From CAYWTX01 sp964461295 (lineage in GTDB: Bacteria; Planctomycetota; Phycisphaerae; SM23-33), in NCBI GenBank assembly GCA_964461295.1, contig CAYWTX010000432.1:1-29270 (forward strand): DNA of 29,270 bases. Reading direction: 5' to 3'. This document shows positions 9,336-15,929 of this stretch, one piece after another. The notes under the pieces were generated by a model, which worked only from the letters and a program-made list of their open reading frames with translations, was not told the origin of the DNA and did not search any database. How positions within the stretch are numbered: position 1 is the first letter of the stretch; the number at the start of each line of letters is the position of its first letter. Both the position numbers and the translations under genes were made by a program.

Positions 9336-9521
9336 TTCCCATCTCCTCTAAGTGATTGACCTTCGTCCCGACCCTCCCGCGGGCCATGGACTTGCATCTC
9401 TGTCGCGGGCCATCCGCATGCCCGACCATTTCTCTTCTTTCGGTACGGCTCTTACCGCTGACCGGCGGCGACTCGGTCTATCCCTCCCGGCCGCCCAACC
9501 CGTCGCGCCCTGCAACGAGAA

Positions 9522-9548
9522 TTATCGATGTTAAGATGCAGGACTTGA
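9522..9548 (-). promoter_or_regulatory. Sigma-28 promoter of flagellin (predicted)
   Basis: On the minus strand TCAAGTCC (9548-9541) is followed by an 11-base spacer and ATCGATAA (9529-9522). It matches the fliD promoter in spacing and in most box positions. It sits in a locally AT-richer stretch, as expected for a promoter in this GC-rich DNA. The predicted transcript starts near 9515, giving an untranslated leader of about 180 bases before the ATG at 9335. Confidence 0.75.
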
Positions 9549-9910
9549 GTGGTTTGGCGAAGAAAAAGGAAATACGGGAAAGCCTCGGCAACTTCGCAAG
9601 CCCGGAACAAGCAGTAACACTCCAATCTGAAACACTTTACAGGAAGAGGCGAGAGCGTAAGGCGATCACCCTCTGGCGAAGACAGGTGATGGGAACGAAG
9701 GGCCAATCCATGCCACTACCCGCCAGTCTCGTCCGTCGCACACCGCGCAAATGCCGCGGCCGGTACCCCTGGCTGCCCACCGGACCCGTTGCGCTGCCTG
9801 CGGGTCGCCACGACGACTCGTCGCCCGGCTGGCTTCGGTTCGGGGCAAGGACCGCCCTGGGATTCTCGTGCGTTTGCCCCCCGCCCCAGAAGTGCAGCCC
9901 CCGCTGCCAA
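9549..9910. other. Non-coding stretch between flgM stop and flagellin promoter
   Basis: No convincing gene is seen in these 362 bases. Long frames crossing it are antisense extensions of real genes and show no family features or ribosome sites. Positions 9549-9660 are AT-richer than the surroundings and may include regulatory DNA upstream of the flagellin promoter. I see no intrinsic terminator with a clear T-run after flgM. Confidence 0.55.
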
Positions 9911-10231
9911 CTAAACCCCGCGCTCCACGATCGCCGCCGCCGCCCGAACCGCCGCTTCCGGCGTGTCAAGCTGCCCCGTCTTCAGCAGCCTCTTCGCCTC
10001 GGCCACCGCATCGGCTCGGACCTCCGGCGCCTGCCGCGCCGCGTCGACCAGCCGCTGCTGCGACAGACCGATCTCCAGCCCCTGGCTGTCCTGCGGCGCG
10101 GCCGCCTTCGGCCGCGACGACGCCGTCTTGCCGGCGTCGTCTACGCCGCGAACTGCCTGGCCGATTGTCGGGTCGATGCGCACGCCTGTGCTCCCTGTCT
10201 GACTGACCGTATTCAGACTGACCGTATTCAT
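9911..10231 (-). CDS. flgM: Anti-sigma-28 factor FlgM-like
   Basis: This 106-residue protein has a low-complexity N-terminal half and a C-terminal FlgM-type sigma-28-binding region: RLVDAARQAPEVRADAVAEAKRLLKTGQLDTPEAAVRAAAAIVERGV, read as residues 60-106 (compare the family pattern R-x-x-x-I-A-x-x-G-x-Y-x-V-D-x-x-x-I-A). FlgM holds FliA inactive in the cytoplasm until the hook is complete and FlgM is exported. Its position upstream of flagellin in the same cluster as fliA fits that role. The start codon lies inside a perfect 15-bp tandem duplication, so the first residues read MNTVSLNTVSQ. The ribosome site is weak. The C-terminal match is convincing but divergent. Confidence 0.75.
   Translation of the reverse strand: MNTVSLNTVSQTGSTGVRIDPTIGQAVRGVDDAGKTASSRPKAAAPQDSQGLEIGLSQQRLVDAARQAPEVRADAVAEAKRLLKTGQLDTPEAAVRAAAAIVERGV
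10201..10230 (-). repeat. Perfect 15-bp tandem duplication at flgM start
   Basis: The unit GACTGACCGTATTCA occurs twice back to back on the plus strand. The duplication encodes residues NTVS-L/Q twice and brings the start codon within one copy. It is probably a slippage event; two candidate start positions five codons apart would exist if the second unit encoded ATG, but it encodes CTG. Confidence 0.8.
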
Positions 10232-10254
10232 AGTCGCACACTCGCCGGCTTTCT

Positions 10255-11154
10255 TTAAGGGCCTGCCTGCCGAAATCCGCGATTTCCTGTCCCGTCGTCC
10301 CCGCACGCCACCTTCGGACCAGGCGCAGGGCTGCCCGGCGAGGCAGGATGGGCCGGCAGCGGCAGGTGTCGCGCCGGCAGCGTCGACGCCGCGTCCCATG
10401 CGATGAACTGCTCGAACGCACGGGGGCTGTTCAGAACGAATTCCCAACCCAGCGGTTCGTAGTCCCGCACTTCCTGTTGGAAGTACTGCTGAATCCGCCA
10501 TTGCGTCGCACGGCGCGTGCCGTCCCACGTGTGAGCGATCGCCCAGACCAGTTTGCCGTTCCGCAGATCCAGCAGCCGCAGCTTCAGCCCCAGCTGCATC
10601 CTGGGGTGCGCCTGGAAGTGCGTCACCTCGCCCAGGATCACCGCGTCGCAGCCCAGCGCCTCCCGCACCCGGGCCAGTTCCGACAGCGTCAACGTGTCGC
10701 GGTCCAGCGGCAGGTCGCGGCAGACGGGCACGTCGCGCCGCAACACGTCCACCTGGAACAACCCCAGGCGCTGGATCGCCTCGGCCAGGCTGCGCGTGGT
10801 GTCGACGGGCACCTCCGGCGGGCATTCGGTTCCCGACCGCAACTCCACCAGCACGGCCCGTTTGGTCCGCAACACGTCTCGCTGCGAACTGACGTAGAAC
10901 CCGATGGGCTCCCCCGGCGACGGCTCGGCGTGCCCGCAGGACGGGAGGACCAAAGGCAGCAGGCAGCAGGCAATGGGCAGTAGGGCCACCAACCGCTTGC
11001 CTATCCGGGGTGCAACGGCTGCGCTGTTTGCAGCCGTGTCTTCTCCGACGTCGGCCCGGACACGGCTGCAAACAGCGCAGCCGTGGCACCCAGGACGAAC
11101 GGTTTGTCTCTTCCCTGCTGCCTGCTCCCTGCTGCCTGCTGCCTTCGGTTTCAT
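10255..11154 (-). CDS. Predicted lipoprotein, CsgG/FlgO/LpoB-like fold suspected
   Basis: The frame encodes up to 299 residues. The part that looks like a normal protein starts at a lipoprotein signal, VALLPIACCLLPLVLPSC, with an LPSC lipobox. The mature region contains LAEAIQRLGLFQVDVLRRDV, ALGCDAVILGEVTHFQ and LGLKLRLLDLRNGKLVWA. That pattern recalls the small alpha/beta domain of CsgG, FlgO, LpoB and TolB N-terminal proteins, which act at the outer membrane or periplasm. The assignment is by eye. With the ATG at 11154 the signal peptide would be buried 55 residues in, behind translated repeat DNA. TTG at 10992 or GTG at 10989 would give a normal signal peptide. The gene sits between another lipoprotein (4-bp gap) and flgM (23-bp gap), so a flagellar outer-membrane role is possible. 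The last 35 residues are proline/glycine-rich and look unstructured. Confidence 0.65.
   Translation of the reverse strand: MKPKAAGSREQAAGKRQTVRPGCHGCAVCSRVRADVGEDTAANSAAVAPRIGKRLVALLPIACCLLPLVLPSCGHAEPSPGEPIGFYVSSQRDVLRTKRAVLVELRSGTECPPEVPVDTTRSLAEAIQRLGLFQVDVLRRDVPVCRDLPLDRDTLTLSELARVREALGCDAVILGEVTHFQAHPRMQLGLKLRLLDLRNGKLVWAIAHTWDGTRRATQWRIQQYFQQEVRDYEPLGWEFVLNSPRAFEQFIAWDAASTLPARHLPLPAHPASPGSPAPGPKVACGDDGTGNRGFRQAGP
10953..11145. repeat. Nested inverted-repeat element inside lipoprotein gene
   Basis: Outer arms 10953-10970 and 11128-11145 are perfect 18-bp reverse complements built from a 7-bp unit, AGGCAGC. Inner arms 11008-11040 and 11059-11091 are 33-bp reverse complements with one mismatch, and 25 consecutive bases pair perfectly. 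The inner loop carries a further palindrome, CCGACGTCGG. The whole 193-bp structure lies within the open frame of the lipoprotein gene, over the predicted signal peptide. It contains no transposase and is too structured to be chance. Confidence 0.85.
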
Positions 11155-11158
11155 GGCG

Positions 11159-11764
11159 TCACCCGTCATTCCTTGCTGTCGCATGCTCCTCGGCGCCCGC
11201 GCCCCCGCGGCCCGCGGCGCCCACGGCCTTGCCCGCCGGCGTCGCGCCGGATGGACCGATTTCCGCGCCCAGCAACAACAGCACCTTCTTCAGGGCCTCC
11301 ATCTGCGTCTTCTGAAGCTGGAGCATCTCGCCGCGGTAGCCCATGACGTTCTCACGCCACTGCGCCAGTTCCTTGCCAAGCTGCATCAGCGTCTCGTTGG
11401 CCTCAGCCAACTCCTTCTGCGACTGCGCGAACTGCGCCTGCTGCTTCACCGCATCGTCGCTGAGCTTGCGGTTCTGGTCGCGCAGGTCCCGGTTCGCCCG
11501 CTGCTCGGCGAGAAGCTGCTCGGCCGACTCGGCATACTTCCGCGACCACTCCAGAGCCACGTCCACCGCGCCGGGCGCCGAGGGGCCGGTGTCGGTCTTG
11601 ACGGCCGAGTGGGCCAGGAACTCCGACTGCACGCCCTCGGGCACGACCGAAGGCGCCGGCGCCGCGGGCGGCGGCGCCGGCTCCCTCATCCCGAACTTCG
11701 CCATCTGGTCGCATCCGGCCAGCGCCACAACCGCCGTTACCACCCATGTCCAGGCATTCGGCAT
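11159..11764 (-). CDS. Predicted coiled-coil lipoprotein
   Basis: This 201-residue protein has a short lipoprotein signal with lipobox LAGC (Cys18), a proline/alanine-rich linker (residues about 28-45), then a long heptad-rich helix. The helix runs from about VALEWSRKYAESAEQLL through LRDQNRKLSDD to LQKTQMEALKKVLLLLG (residues about 65-175). A glycine/alanine tail follows. I do not recognise a family. It should be anchored in a membrane on the periplasmic side with an extended coiled coil, a shape suited to a structural collar or tether. The start is strongly supported: GAGGAGG lies seven bases before the ATG. It begins one base after the stop of the 80-residue gene, so it is co-translated with the fliA group and may be a lineage-specific flagellar part. 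Confidence 0.7.
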   Translation of the reverse strand: MPNAWTWVVTAVVALAGCDQMAKFGMREPAPPPAAPAPSVVPEGVQSEFLAHSAVKTDTGPSAPGAVDVALEWSRKYAESAEQLLAEQRANRDLRDQNRKLSDDAVKQQAQFAQSQKELAEANETLMQLGKELAQWRENVMGYRGEMLQLQKTQMEALKKVLLLLGAEIGPSGATPAGKAVGAAGRGGAGAEEHATARNDG

Positions 11765-11765
11765 G

Positions 11766-12008
11766 CTAGACCTCCTCGCCCGCGCCCTGGCACTCGACGT
11801 GCACAGCGTTGCCGCACGGACAAATGACTTCGATGATGACCCTGTCGGCCGTCTGGTCGACAATGCGGGCCGACGCGCCCGCCTGCTGCCCCGCGGCGGC
11901 GTGGGAGCACCCCGCCGGGCGTTGCGCCCCCGCGGCGGCCCCAAGCCGCCTCGGTGGCCCGAACCGAATCTCCGATCCCTTCAGCACGTTGGTCTGTGTC
12001 TCTTGCAT
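11766..12008 (-). CDS. Small hypothetical protein with CPCG motif
   Basis: This 80-residue protein is not assigned to a known family. It begins MQETQTNVLKGSEIRFGPPRR, has an alanine/glycine-rich middle, and ends with a compact beta-like block containing ARIVDQTADRVIIEVICPCG and AVHVECQG. The CPCG plus a later Cys about eight residues on suggests a possible metal or redox site, but only three cysteines are grouped there. GAGG sits about six bases before the ATG. It lies in the fliA group, one base from the following lipoprotein gene, which suggests co-expression with flagellar genes. An export or assembly accessory is possible, but nothing in the sequence proves it. Confidence 0.6.
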   Translation of the reverse strand: MQETQTNVLKGSEIRFGPPRRLGAAAGAQRPAGCSHAAAGQQAGASARIVDQTADRVIIEVICPCGNAVHVECQGAGEEV

Positions 12009-12069
12009 CACGTCCTCTGGTCTCTGTTCTTCTCTTCCGCTCCACCGCTTGCGGTTCGCGATCCCGCCG

Positions 12070-12321
12070 CTACGCCAGGTAGTCGACCTTGTCCGATCGC
12101 TCCCGCTCCACCTCAATCCCCTCGTCGCTCTCCACCGTCCGCGTCCCGTGCAGTTCCACCTCCACGTCCTTCTCCGGCGTCTTCGGTTGCGCCTTCATCG
12201 CCGCCCGCCGACGCTGCTGGCGGCGCCCGCGGTCGTCCTTGCTGTTGTTCACCACGCGCGGCTTGGCGGCTTCCGGCGTGCCGGAAGGAATATGCACCGC
12301 GTAATCCATCTCGCGGTTCAT
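12070..12321 (-). CDS. Small charged hypothetical protein after fliA
   Basis: This 83-residue protein has no recognised family. It starts MNREMDYAVHIPSG, has an arginine-rich centre (DRGRRQQRRRAAMK, residues about 30-43) and an acidic C-terminus (EGIEVERERSDKVDYLA). It has no signal peptide or membrane segment, so it is probably cytoplasmic. The start codon overlaps the fliA stop in ATGA, and GGAG lies six bases upstream, so translation is coupled to fliA. That coupling makes a role linked to sigma-28 or late flagellar expression conceivable, but this is inference from position only. Confidence 0.65.
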   Translation of the reverse strand: MNREMDYAVHIPSGTPEAAKPRVVNNSKDDRGRRQQRRRAAMKAQPKTPEKDVEVELHGTRTVESDEGIEVERERSDKVDYLA

Positions 12322-13097
12322 GGCGGCTCCTTCAACTTCATGGACAGTTTGAACAAGGCGCTGGCGTGCACCTGGCTGACGCGGCTCTCGGTGATCTCCA
12401 GCACCTCGGCGATTTCCTTCATCGTCAGGTCGCGCTCGTAGTACAGCAGCACCACCGTCCGGTCTCGCTCGCCGAGCGACTGGATCGCCTCCCCCAGCCG
12501 CACCGTCAGTTCGCGCCCCTCCGCCATGGTCGACGGGCCCGGCTCGGCGCTGGGCGGCGAGAACGCCCCCAGCCCCGGCTCGTCGTCCTCAACGCCGTGG
12601 ATCGACAGCACGTGCCGTTTGCGGGCCTCCTGCAGCGTGCGGTACAGTTGCGCCAACGGAATGCCCAGCCGGTCCGCCAACTCCTCGTCCGTCGGAGGGA
12701 CGCCCTTCTCGGCCAGCAGCGATTCGTACGTCCTCCGCACGTGCCGCAGCTTCGTCCGCACCGAACTGCTCAGCGGGCTGCGACTGCGAAGCTCGTCCAA
12801 CACAGCGCCGCGGATGCGGATGTACGCGTACGTCTTGAACTCCAGGTCCCGCCCCGGGTCGAACGACTTCGCCGCCTTCACCAGTCCCAACGTCCCGGCC
12901 GAGATCAGGTCCTCCGCGTCCGCGTCGCCGGTGGCGATGCCCGCGATCTTCTGCACGACGTGACGGACCAGGGGCAGGTAGTCCAGCACCCAGCGCTCCT
13001 CGAGCGACTCACGGCTCTGTTGCGCGTAGGCGGCCGAGGCTCGGGCCCGCAAGGCCCGCGGCGGCGTCAATTCGGCGATGGGGGTCTCGGGACTCAC
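12318..13097 (-). CDS. fliA: Flagellar sigma-28 factor FliA
   Basis: This 259-residue sigma factor has the FliA/WhiG layout. Region 2 (residues about 36-110) contains LPLVRHVVQKIA, DLISAGTLGLVKAAKSFDP and FKTYAYIRIRGAVLDELR. Region 3 carries VPPTDEELADRLGI. Region 4 ends with the helix-turn-helix MKEIAEVLEITESRVSQVHASA. FliA directs RNA polymerase to late flagellar promoters such as the two predicted before flagellin and fliD. The start is GTG at 13097, overlapping the stop of the upstream membrane-protein gene in GTGA. The segment between regions 3 and 4 (about residues 170-195) is somewhat long and glycine/proline-rich. Confidence 0.96.
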   Translation of the reverse strand: MSPETPIAELTPPRALRARASAAYAQQSRESLEERWVLDYLPLVRHVVQKIAGIATGDADAEDLISAGTLGLVKAAKSFDPGRDLEFKTYAYIRIRGAVLDELRSRSPLSSSVRTKLRHVRRTYESLLAEKGVPPTDEELADRLGIPLAQLYRTLQEARKRHVLSIHGVEDDEPGLGAFSPPSAEPGPSTMAEGRELTVRLGEAIQSLGERDRTVVLLYYERDLTMKEIAEVLEITESRVSQVHASALFKLSMKLKEPP

Positions 13098-13324
13098 AGG
13101 CTACCTCCCCGGGGCCGGTCCTGGCCGCCGGACTGGCTGCGAACGATGGCGTCGACGAGGATGCTCACAATCACCTTGCCGGCCACGTTGGCCATGAGGA
13201 ACAGGCACACCGCCCCGATCAGCGCGCGGGTGGCGCACGTCAGCGACGGCACGTCGCTGAGGCAGCCCACGCCCGCCAGGACGAAGAAACCGAAGACCGA
13301 AATAATCTGCGAATAGCGCTTCAT
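13094..13324 (-). CDS. Small membrane protein between flhA and fliA
   Basis: This 76-residue protein starts MKRYSQIISVFGFFVLAGVGC and carries two likely membrane helices (residues about 6-22 and 32-54, the second containing ALIGAVCLFLMANVAGKVIVSILVDAIV). The C-terminal tail is polar. I do not recognise a family. In many bacteria flhF and flhG lie between flhA and fliA; here only this small protein does. The upstream frame stays open to 13435, but that part is translated repeat DNA, so the ATG at 13324 is preferred. The ribosome site is weak. Its stop overlaps the fliA GTG start, so it is translationally coupled to fliA. Confidence 0.7.
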   Translation of the reverse strand: MKRYSQIISVFGFFVLAGVGCLSDVPSLTCATRALIGAVCLFLMANVAGKVIVSILVDAIVRSQSGGQDRPRGGSL

Positions 13325-13360
13325 CGCGACTCGTATGCTCTTTCCTGCTTCGCCGCAATC

Positions 13361-13450
13361 GCGGATTGCGGATCGCGGGTTGCGGATCCCCGGCCGGCAG
13401 CGGCGTCGCCGCGCGCCGGAATCCGCAATCCGCAATCGGCAATCCGCGAT
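13361..13450. repeat. Inverted pair of GCGGATT heptamer repeats
   Basis: The left arm (13361-13389) is a degenerate tandem of the 7-bp unit GCGGATT. The right arm (13418-13450) is the same unit in reverse complement, AATCCGC. They are separated by about 28 bp of very GC-rich DNA. The element fills the gap between the flhA stop and the start of the 76-residue membrane protein. The same heptamer recurs inside the fliP start at 19064-19098. Confidence 0.75.
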
Positions 13451-13465
13451 TCACGCTTCACCACG

Positions 13466-15598
13466 TCAGGAAACTCCCGCGCCAATCAGCTCGGCCCGCG
13501 CGGGCGCCGTACTGAGGTTCACCGTCGCCACCGGGTCCACCTTCGTGCCCGTCGCGATCTCGTCATACGCCACCACCGGCAACTGCGGCAGCTGCCGCAT
13601 CAGCATCGACGACAGGTGCGGCCGCAGCAGCGAATCGCACAGCAGCACCACGCCGTCCATGCCCGCTTCCATCGTCTGCTTCCACGAGTCGGCGATCCGC
13701 CGGGCCAGCTCCACCGCCCGCTCCGGGCTCATCGCCAGCGTCTCGCCGTCGCTCTCCTTGCTGATGCTGCTCCGCAACTCGTACTCCAGGCCCGAATCCA
13801 GAACGATCGCCCGCACGCGCCCGGCGAAGTCGCTGTACCGCTCCGTGATCGTCCGCACCAGGCTCTTGCGGGTCAGCTCGGTCAGCATGGCCGGATCCTT
13901 CGTCCGCAACGCGTGCTCGCCCAGGCCCTCGACGATCTTGCCCAGGTCGCGCACCGGGATGCCGTCCCGCAACAACCCCTGCAGCACGCGGTGCAGCAGC
14001 GCCAGCGACACCGTCTCGCCCACCACGCCTCCCACCAGCGTCGGCTGCTTCTCCTTCAGACGCTCCACCAGCTTCTGCACGTCGTCGCGAGTCAGCACCT
14101 CGTGCGAGTGCCGCCGCAACGTCTCCGACAGGTGCGTCACCAGCACGCTCTCCGGATCCACCACCGTGTATCCGCGCAGCTCCGCCTCGGCCTTCTGCTC
14201 CGCCCCGATCCACAGCGCCGGCAGGTTGAACACCGGCTCCGTCGTCTTCTGCCCCGCGACCGGCTCGGTCACGGCCCCGCCGTCCATCGCCAGCATCCGC
14301 TCGGGCTCGAGTTGCCCGCGGCCGACCAGGTGATTGTTCAAACGGATCTCGTACGTGTTGGCGTCCAGCGTGACGCTGTCGCGCAGTCGCACCAGCGGCA
14401 GAACGATGCCCAACTCCTGGGCGAACTTCCGCCGCAGCGGGCCGATCCGCGACGACAAGCTGTCCTTGCGCCGCGGGTCCACCGTCTTCACCAGCCGCGC
14501 GCCGACCAGGATCGCGATCCGGTCCACGTCCAACAGATCCTCCACCGCCGGCTCGGCCGCCTCGGCGGGCTTGCCCGGCTGCGCCGCCTTGGCCGCGTGG
14601 GCGGCCCCCTGCAACTTGCGCGCCAGCAGGGCTGCCGCGATCGCCAGCACCATGAACGGCGTCTTGGGGAAGCCGGGCACGAACACCAGCGCCGCCAGCA
14701 GGAACGAGGCGATCCACAGCGGCCGGCTGCGAGCCAGGAGCTGATGCAGCAGTTCGTGGCTGATGTTCCTCTTGCTGGAGGTCTTGGAGATCAAGAAACC
14801 CGCCGAAGTGGCCACGATAATCGCGGGGATCTGGCTGACCAGGCCGTCGCCGACCGCCAGAATCGCGTACTTCTTGATCGCCGCCGAGGCCGTCATGCCG
14901 TTCATCACCACGCCCATGGTGAAGCCGCCCACGAGGTTGACCGCCACGATGATCAGCCCGGCCACGGCGTCGCCCCGAATGAACTTGCTGGCGCCGTCCA
15001 TGGAGCCGTAGAACTCGCTCTCGCGGACGATCTTCTCGCGCCGGCGCCGGGCGTCGTCCTCGCCGATCAGCCCCGCGTTCAGGTCCGCGTCGATCGCCAT
15101 CTGCTTGCCCGGCATCGCGTCCAGGTTGAACCTCGCGGCCACTTCGCTGATGCGCTCGGCCCCCTTGGTGATCACCACGAACTGGATAATCACCAGGATC
15201 AGGAACACCACCAGCCCCACCACCAACTGCCCGCCCACGACGAAGTTGCCGAACGCCTCGATGACCCGCCCCGCGTCGCCTTCCAGCAGGATCAGCCGCG
15301 TCGAGGCCACGTTCAGCGACAGCCGCATCAGCGTCAGGAACAGCAACAGCGACGGGAACGTCGAAAACTCGATCGATTCCCGGGCCGACAGCGTGATCAC
15401 CATGATCGCCAGCGCCACGGCGATGGAGAAGCTCAGCAGCATGTCCATCACGAACGTCGGCAGCGGCAGCAGCAACGACGCCAGCACGCCCGCCAGGCCC
15501 AACGCGAACAGAATGTCGTTGTTGCTCAGCAGACGGGCGAACCCGCCGCCCGGCGCACCCTCCAACGACTCAAGAGCATGTGACTCTTCGCCAGCCAT
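13466..15598 (-). CDS. flhA: Flagellar export gate protein FlhA
   Basis: This roughly 710-residue protein is the large export-gate component in the inner membrane. The N-terminal half holds multiple membrane helices, beginning with NDILFALGLAGVLASLLL. It contains the FHIPEP family signature around LTLMRLSLNVASTRLIL (residues about 90-104) and the ESEFYGSMDGASKFIRGDAVAG region, which is highly conserved. The C-terminal cytoplasmic half has a family-typical start near DRIAILVGARLVKTVDP and GRGQLEPERMLAM, and ends with the LPQLPVVAYDEI block. Two adjacent ATG codons (15601 and 15598) follow GAGAAGG; the second has the better spacing. A GTG at 15622 is less likely. The gene is separated from flhB by about 330 bp of repeat-rich DNA. 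Confidence 0.96.
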   Translation of the reverse strand: MAGEESHALESLEGAPGGGFARLLSNNDILFALGLAGVLASLLLPLPTFVMDMLLSFSIAVALAIMVITLSARESIEFSTFPSLLLFLTLMRLSLNVASTRLILLEGDAGRVIEAFGNFVVGGQLVVGLVVFLILVIIQFVVITKGAERISEVAARFNLDAMPGKQMAIDADLNAGLIGEDDARRRREKIVRESEFYGSMDGASKFIRGDAVAGLIIVAVNLVGGFTMGVVMNGMTASAAIKKYAILAVGDGLVSQIPAIIVATSAGFLISKTSSKRNISHELLHQLLARSRPLWIASFLLAALVFVPGFPKTPFMVLAIAAALLARKLQGAAHAAKAAQPGKPAEAAEPAVEDLLDVDRIAILVGARLVKTVDPRRKDSLSSRIGPLRRKFAQELGIVLPLVRLRDSVTLDANTYEIRLNNHLVGRGQLEPERMLAMDGGAVTEPVAGQKTTEPVFNLPALWIGAEQKAEAELRGYTVVDPESVLVTHLSETLRRHSHEVLTRDDVQKLVERLKEKQPTLVGGVVGETVSLALLHRVLQGLLRDGIPVRDLGKIVEGLGEHALRTKDPAMLTELTRKSLVRTITERYSDFAGRVRAIVLDSGLEYELRSSISKESDGETLAMSPERAVELARRIADSWKQTMEAGMDGVVLLCDSLLRPHLSSMLMRQLPQLPVVAYDEIATGTKVDPVATVNLSTAPARAELIGAGVS

Positions 15599-15601
15599 CA
15601 T

Positions 15602-15929
15602 TCCTTCTCGCCACACAGGCACGGAGACCGCGGAACTTGTGAAAGAATCGCGAAGGCACCTCTATTCCTCTTCGCCCGGAAGGGGCGGTCAGGATCCAGC
15701 CGGGGGCGTAAGCCCCTGGTAGGCAAAGAATTGAACGCAGAGCCCTGAAGGGGAGACAGAAGGTGTCCAACGCGGGCAAACCCGCCATCGCCGATTCCTT
15801 CACGAACTCTCAGACGACGAGAGAAGCCAGACAGCGATGAACGCGGATGAACACGGACCGCCCGCGCCGCTCTGTTCCGATTCCCTTCATCTGTTCTCAT
15901 CGCGGCCTCCATCCTCTGCGCCTCTGCGG
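15602..15929. repeat. Repeat mosaic between flhB and flhA
   Basis: This gene-free stretch holds several repeats side by side. A GGGGC-GTAA-GCCCC hairpin is near 15702-15716. Positions 15751-15810 are the second copy of the dispersed repeat at 42-101. A 10-bp tandem (GATGAACGCG then GATGAACACG) occupies 15836-15855. A perfect 8-bp tandem, CCTCTGCG twice, lies at 15913-15928 and touches the flhB stop. Open frames across it are translated repeat and lack ribosome sites. No promoter was recognised. Confidence 0.65.

Noticed and set aside
9356..10258. Plus-strand 300-codon open frame across the flagellin promoter and flgM
   Set aside because: It is antisense to flgM and crosses the promoter region. 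It has no recognisable domain, and its start has no ribosome site.
13325..13435. Extended N-terminus of the 76-residue membrane protein starting at 13435
   Set aside because: The extension translates the GCGGATT inverted repeat and gives an Arg-rich stretch ahead of the first membrane helix. The ATG at 13324 gives a normal small membrane protein.
13616..15583. Long plus-strand open frame (655 codons) opposite flhA
   Set aside because: It is antisense to a clear FlhA gene, rich in Arg/Gln/His as expected of the complement of GC-rich codons, and has no family signal. Similar long frames opposite fliI/fliH (22992-25622), fliF/fliG (24871-27765) and the HEAT gene (1489-3513) were rejected for the same reason.
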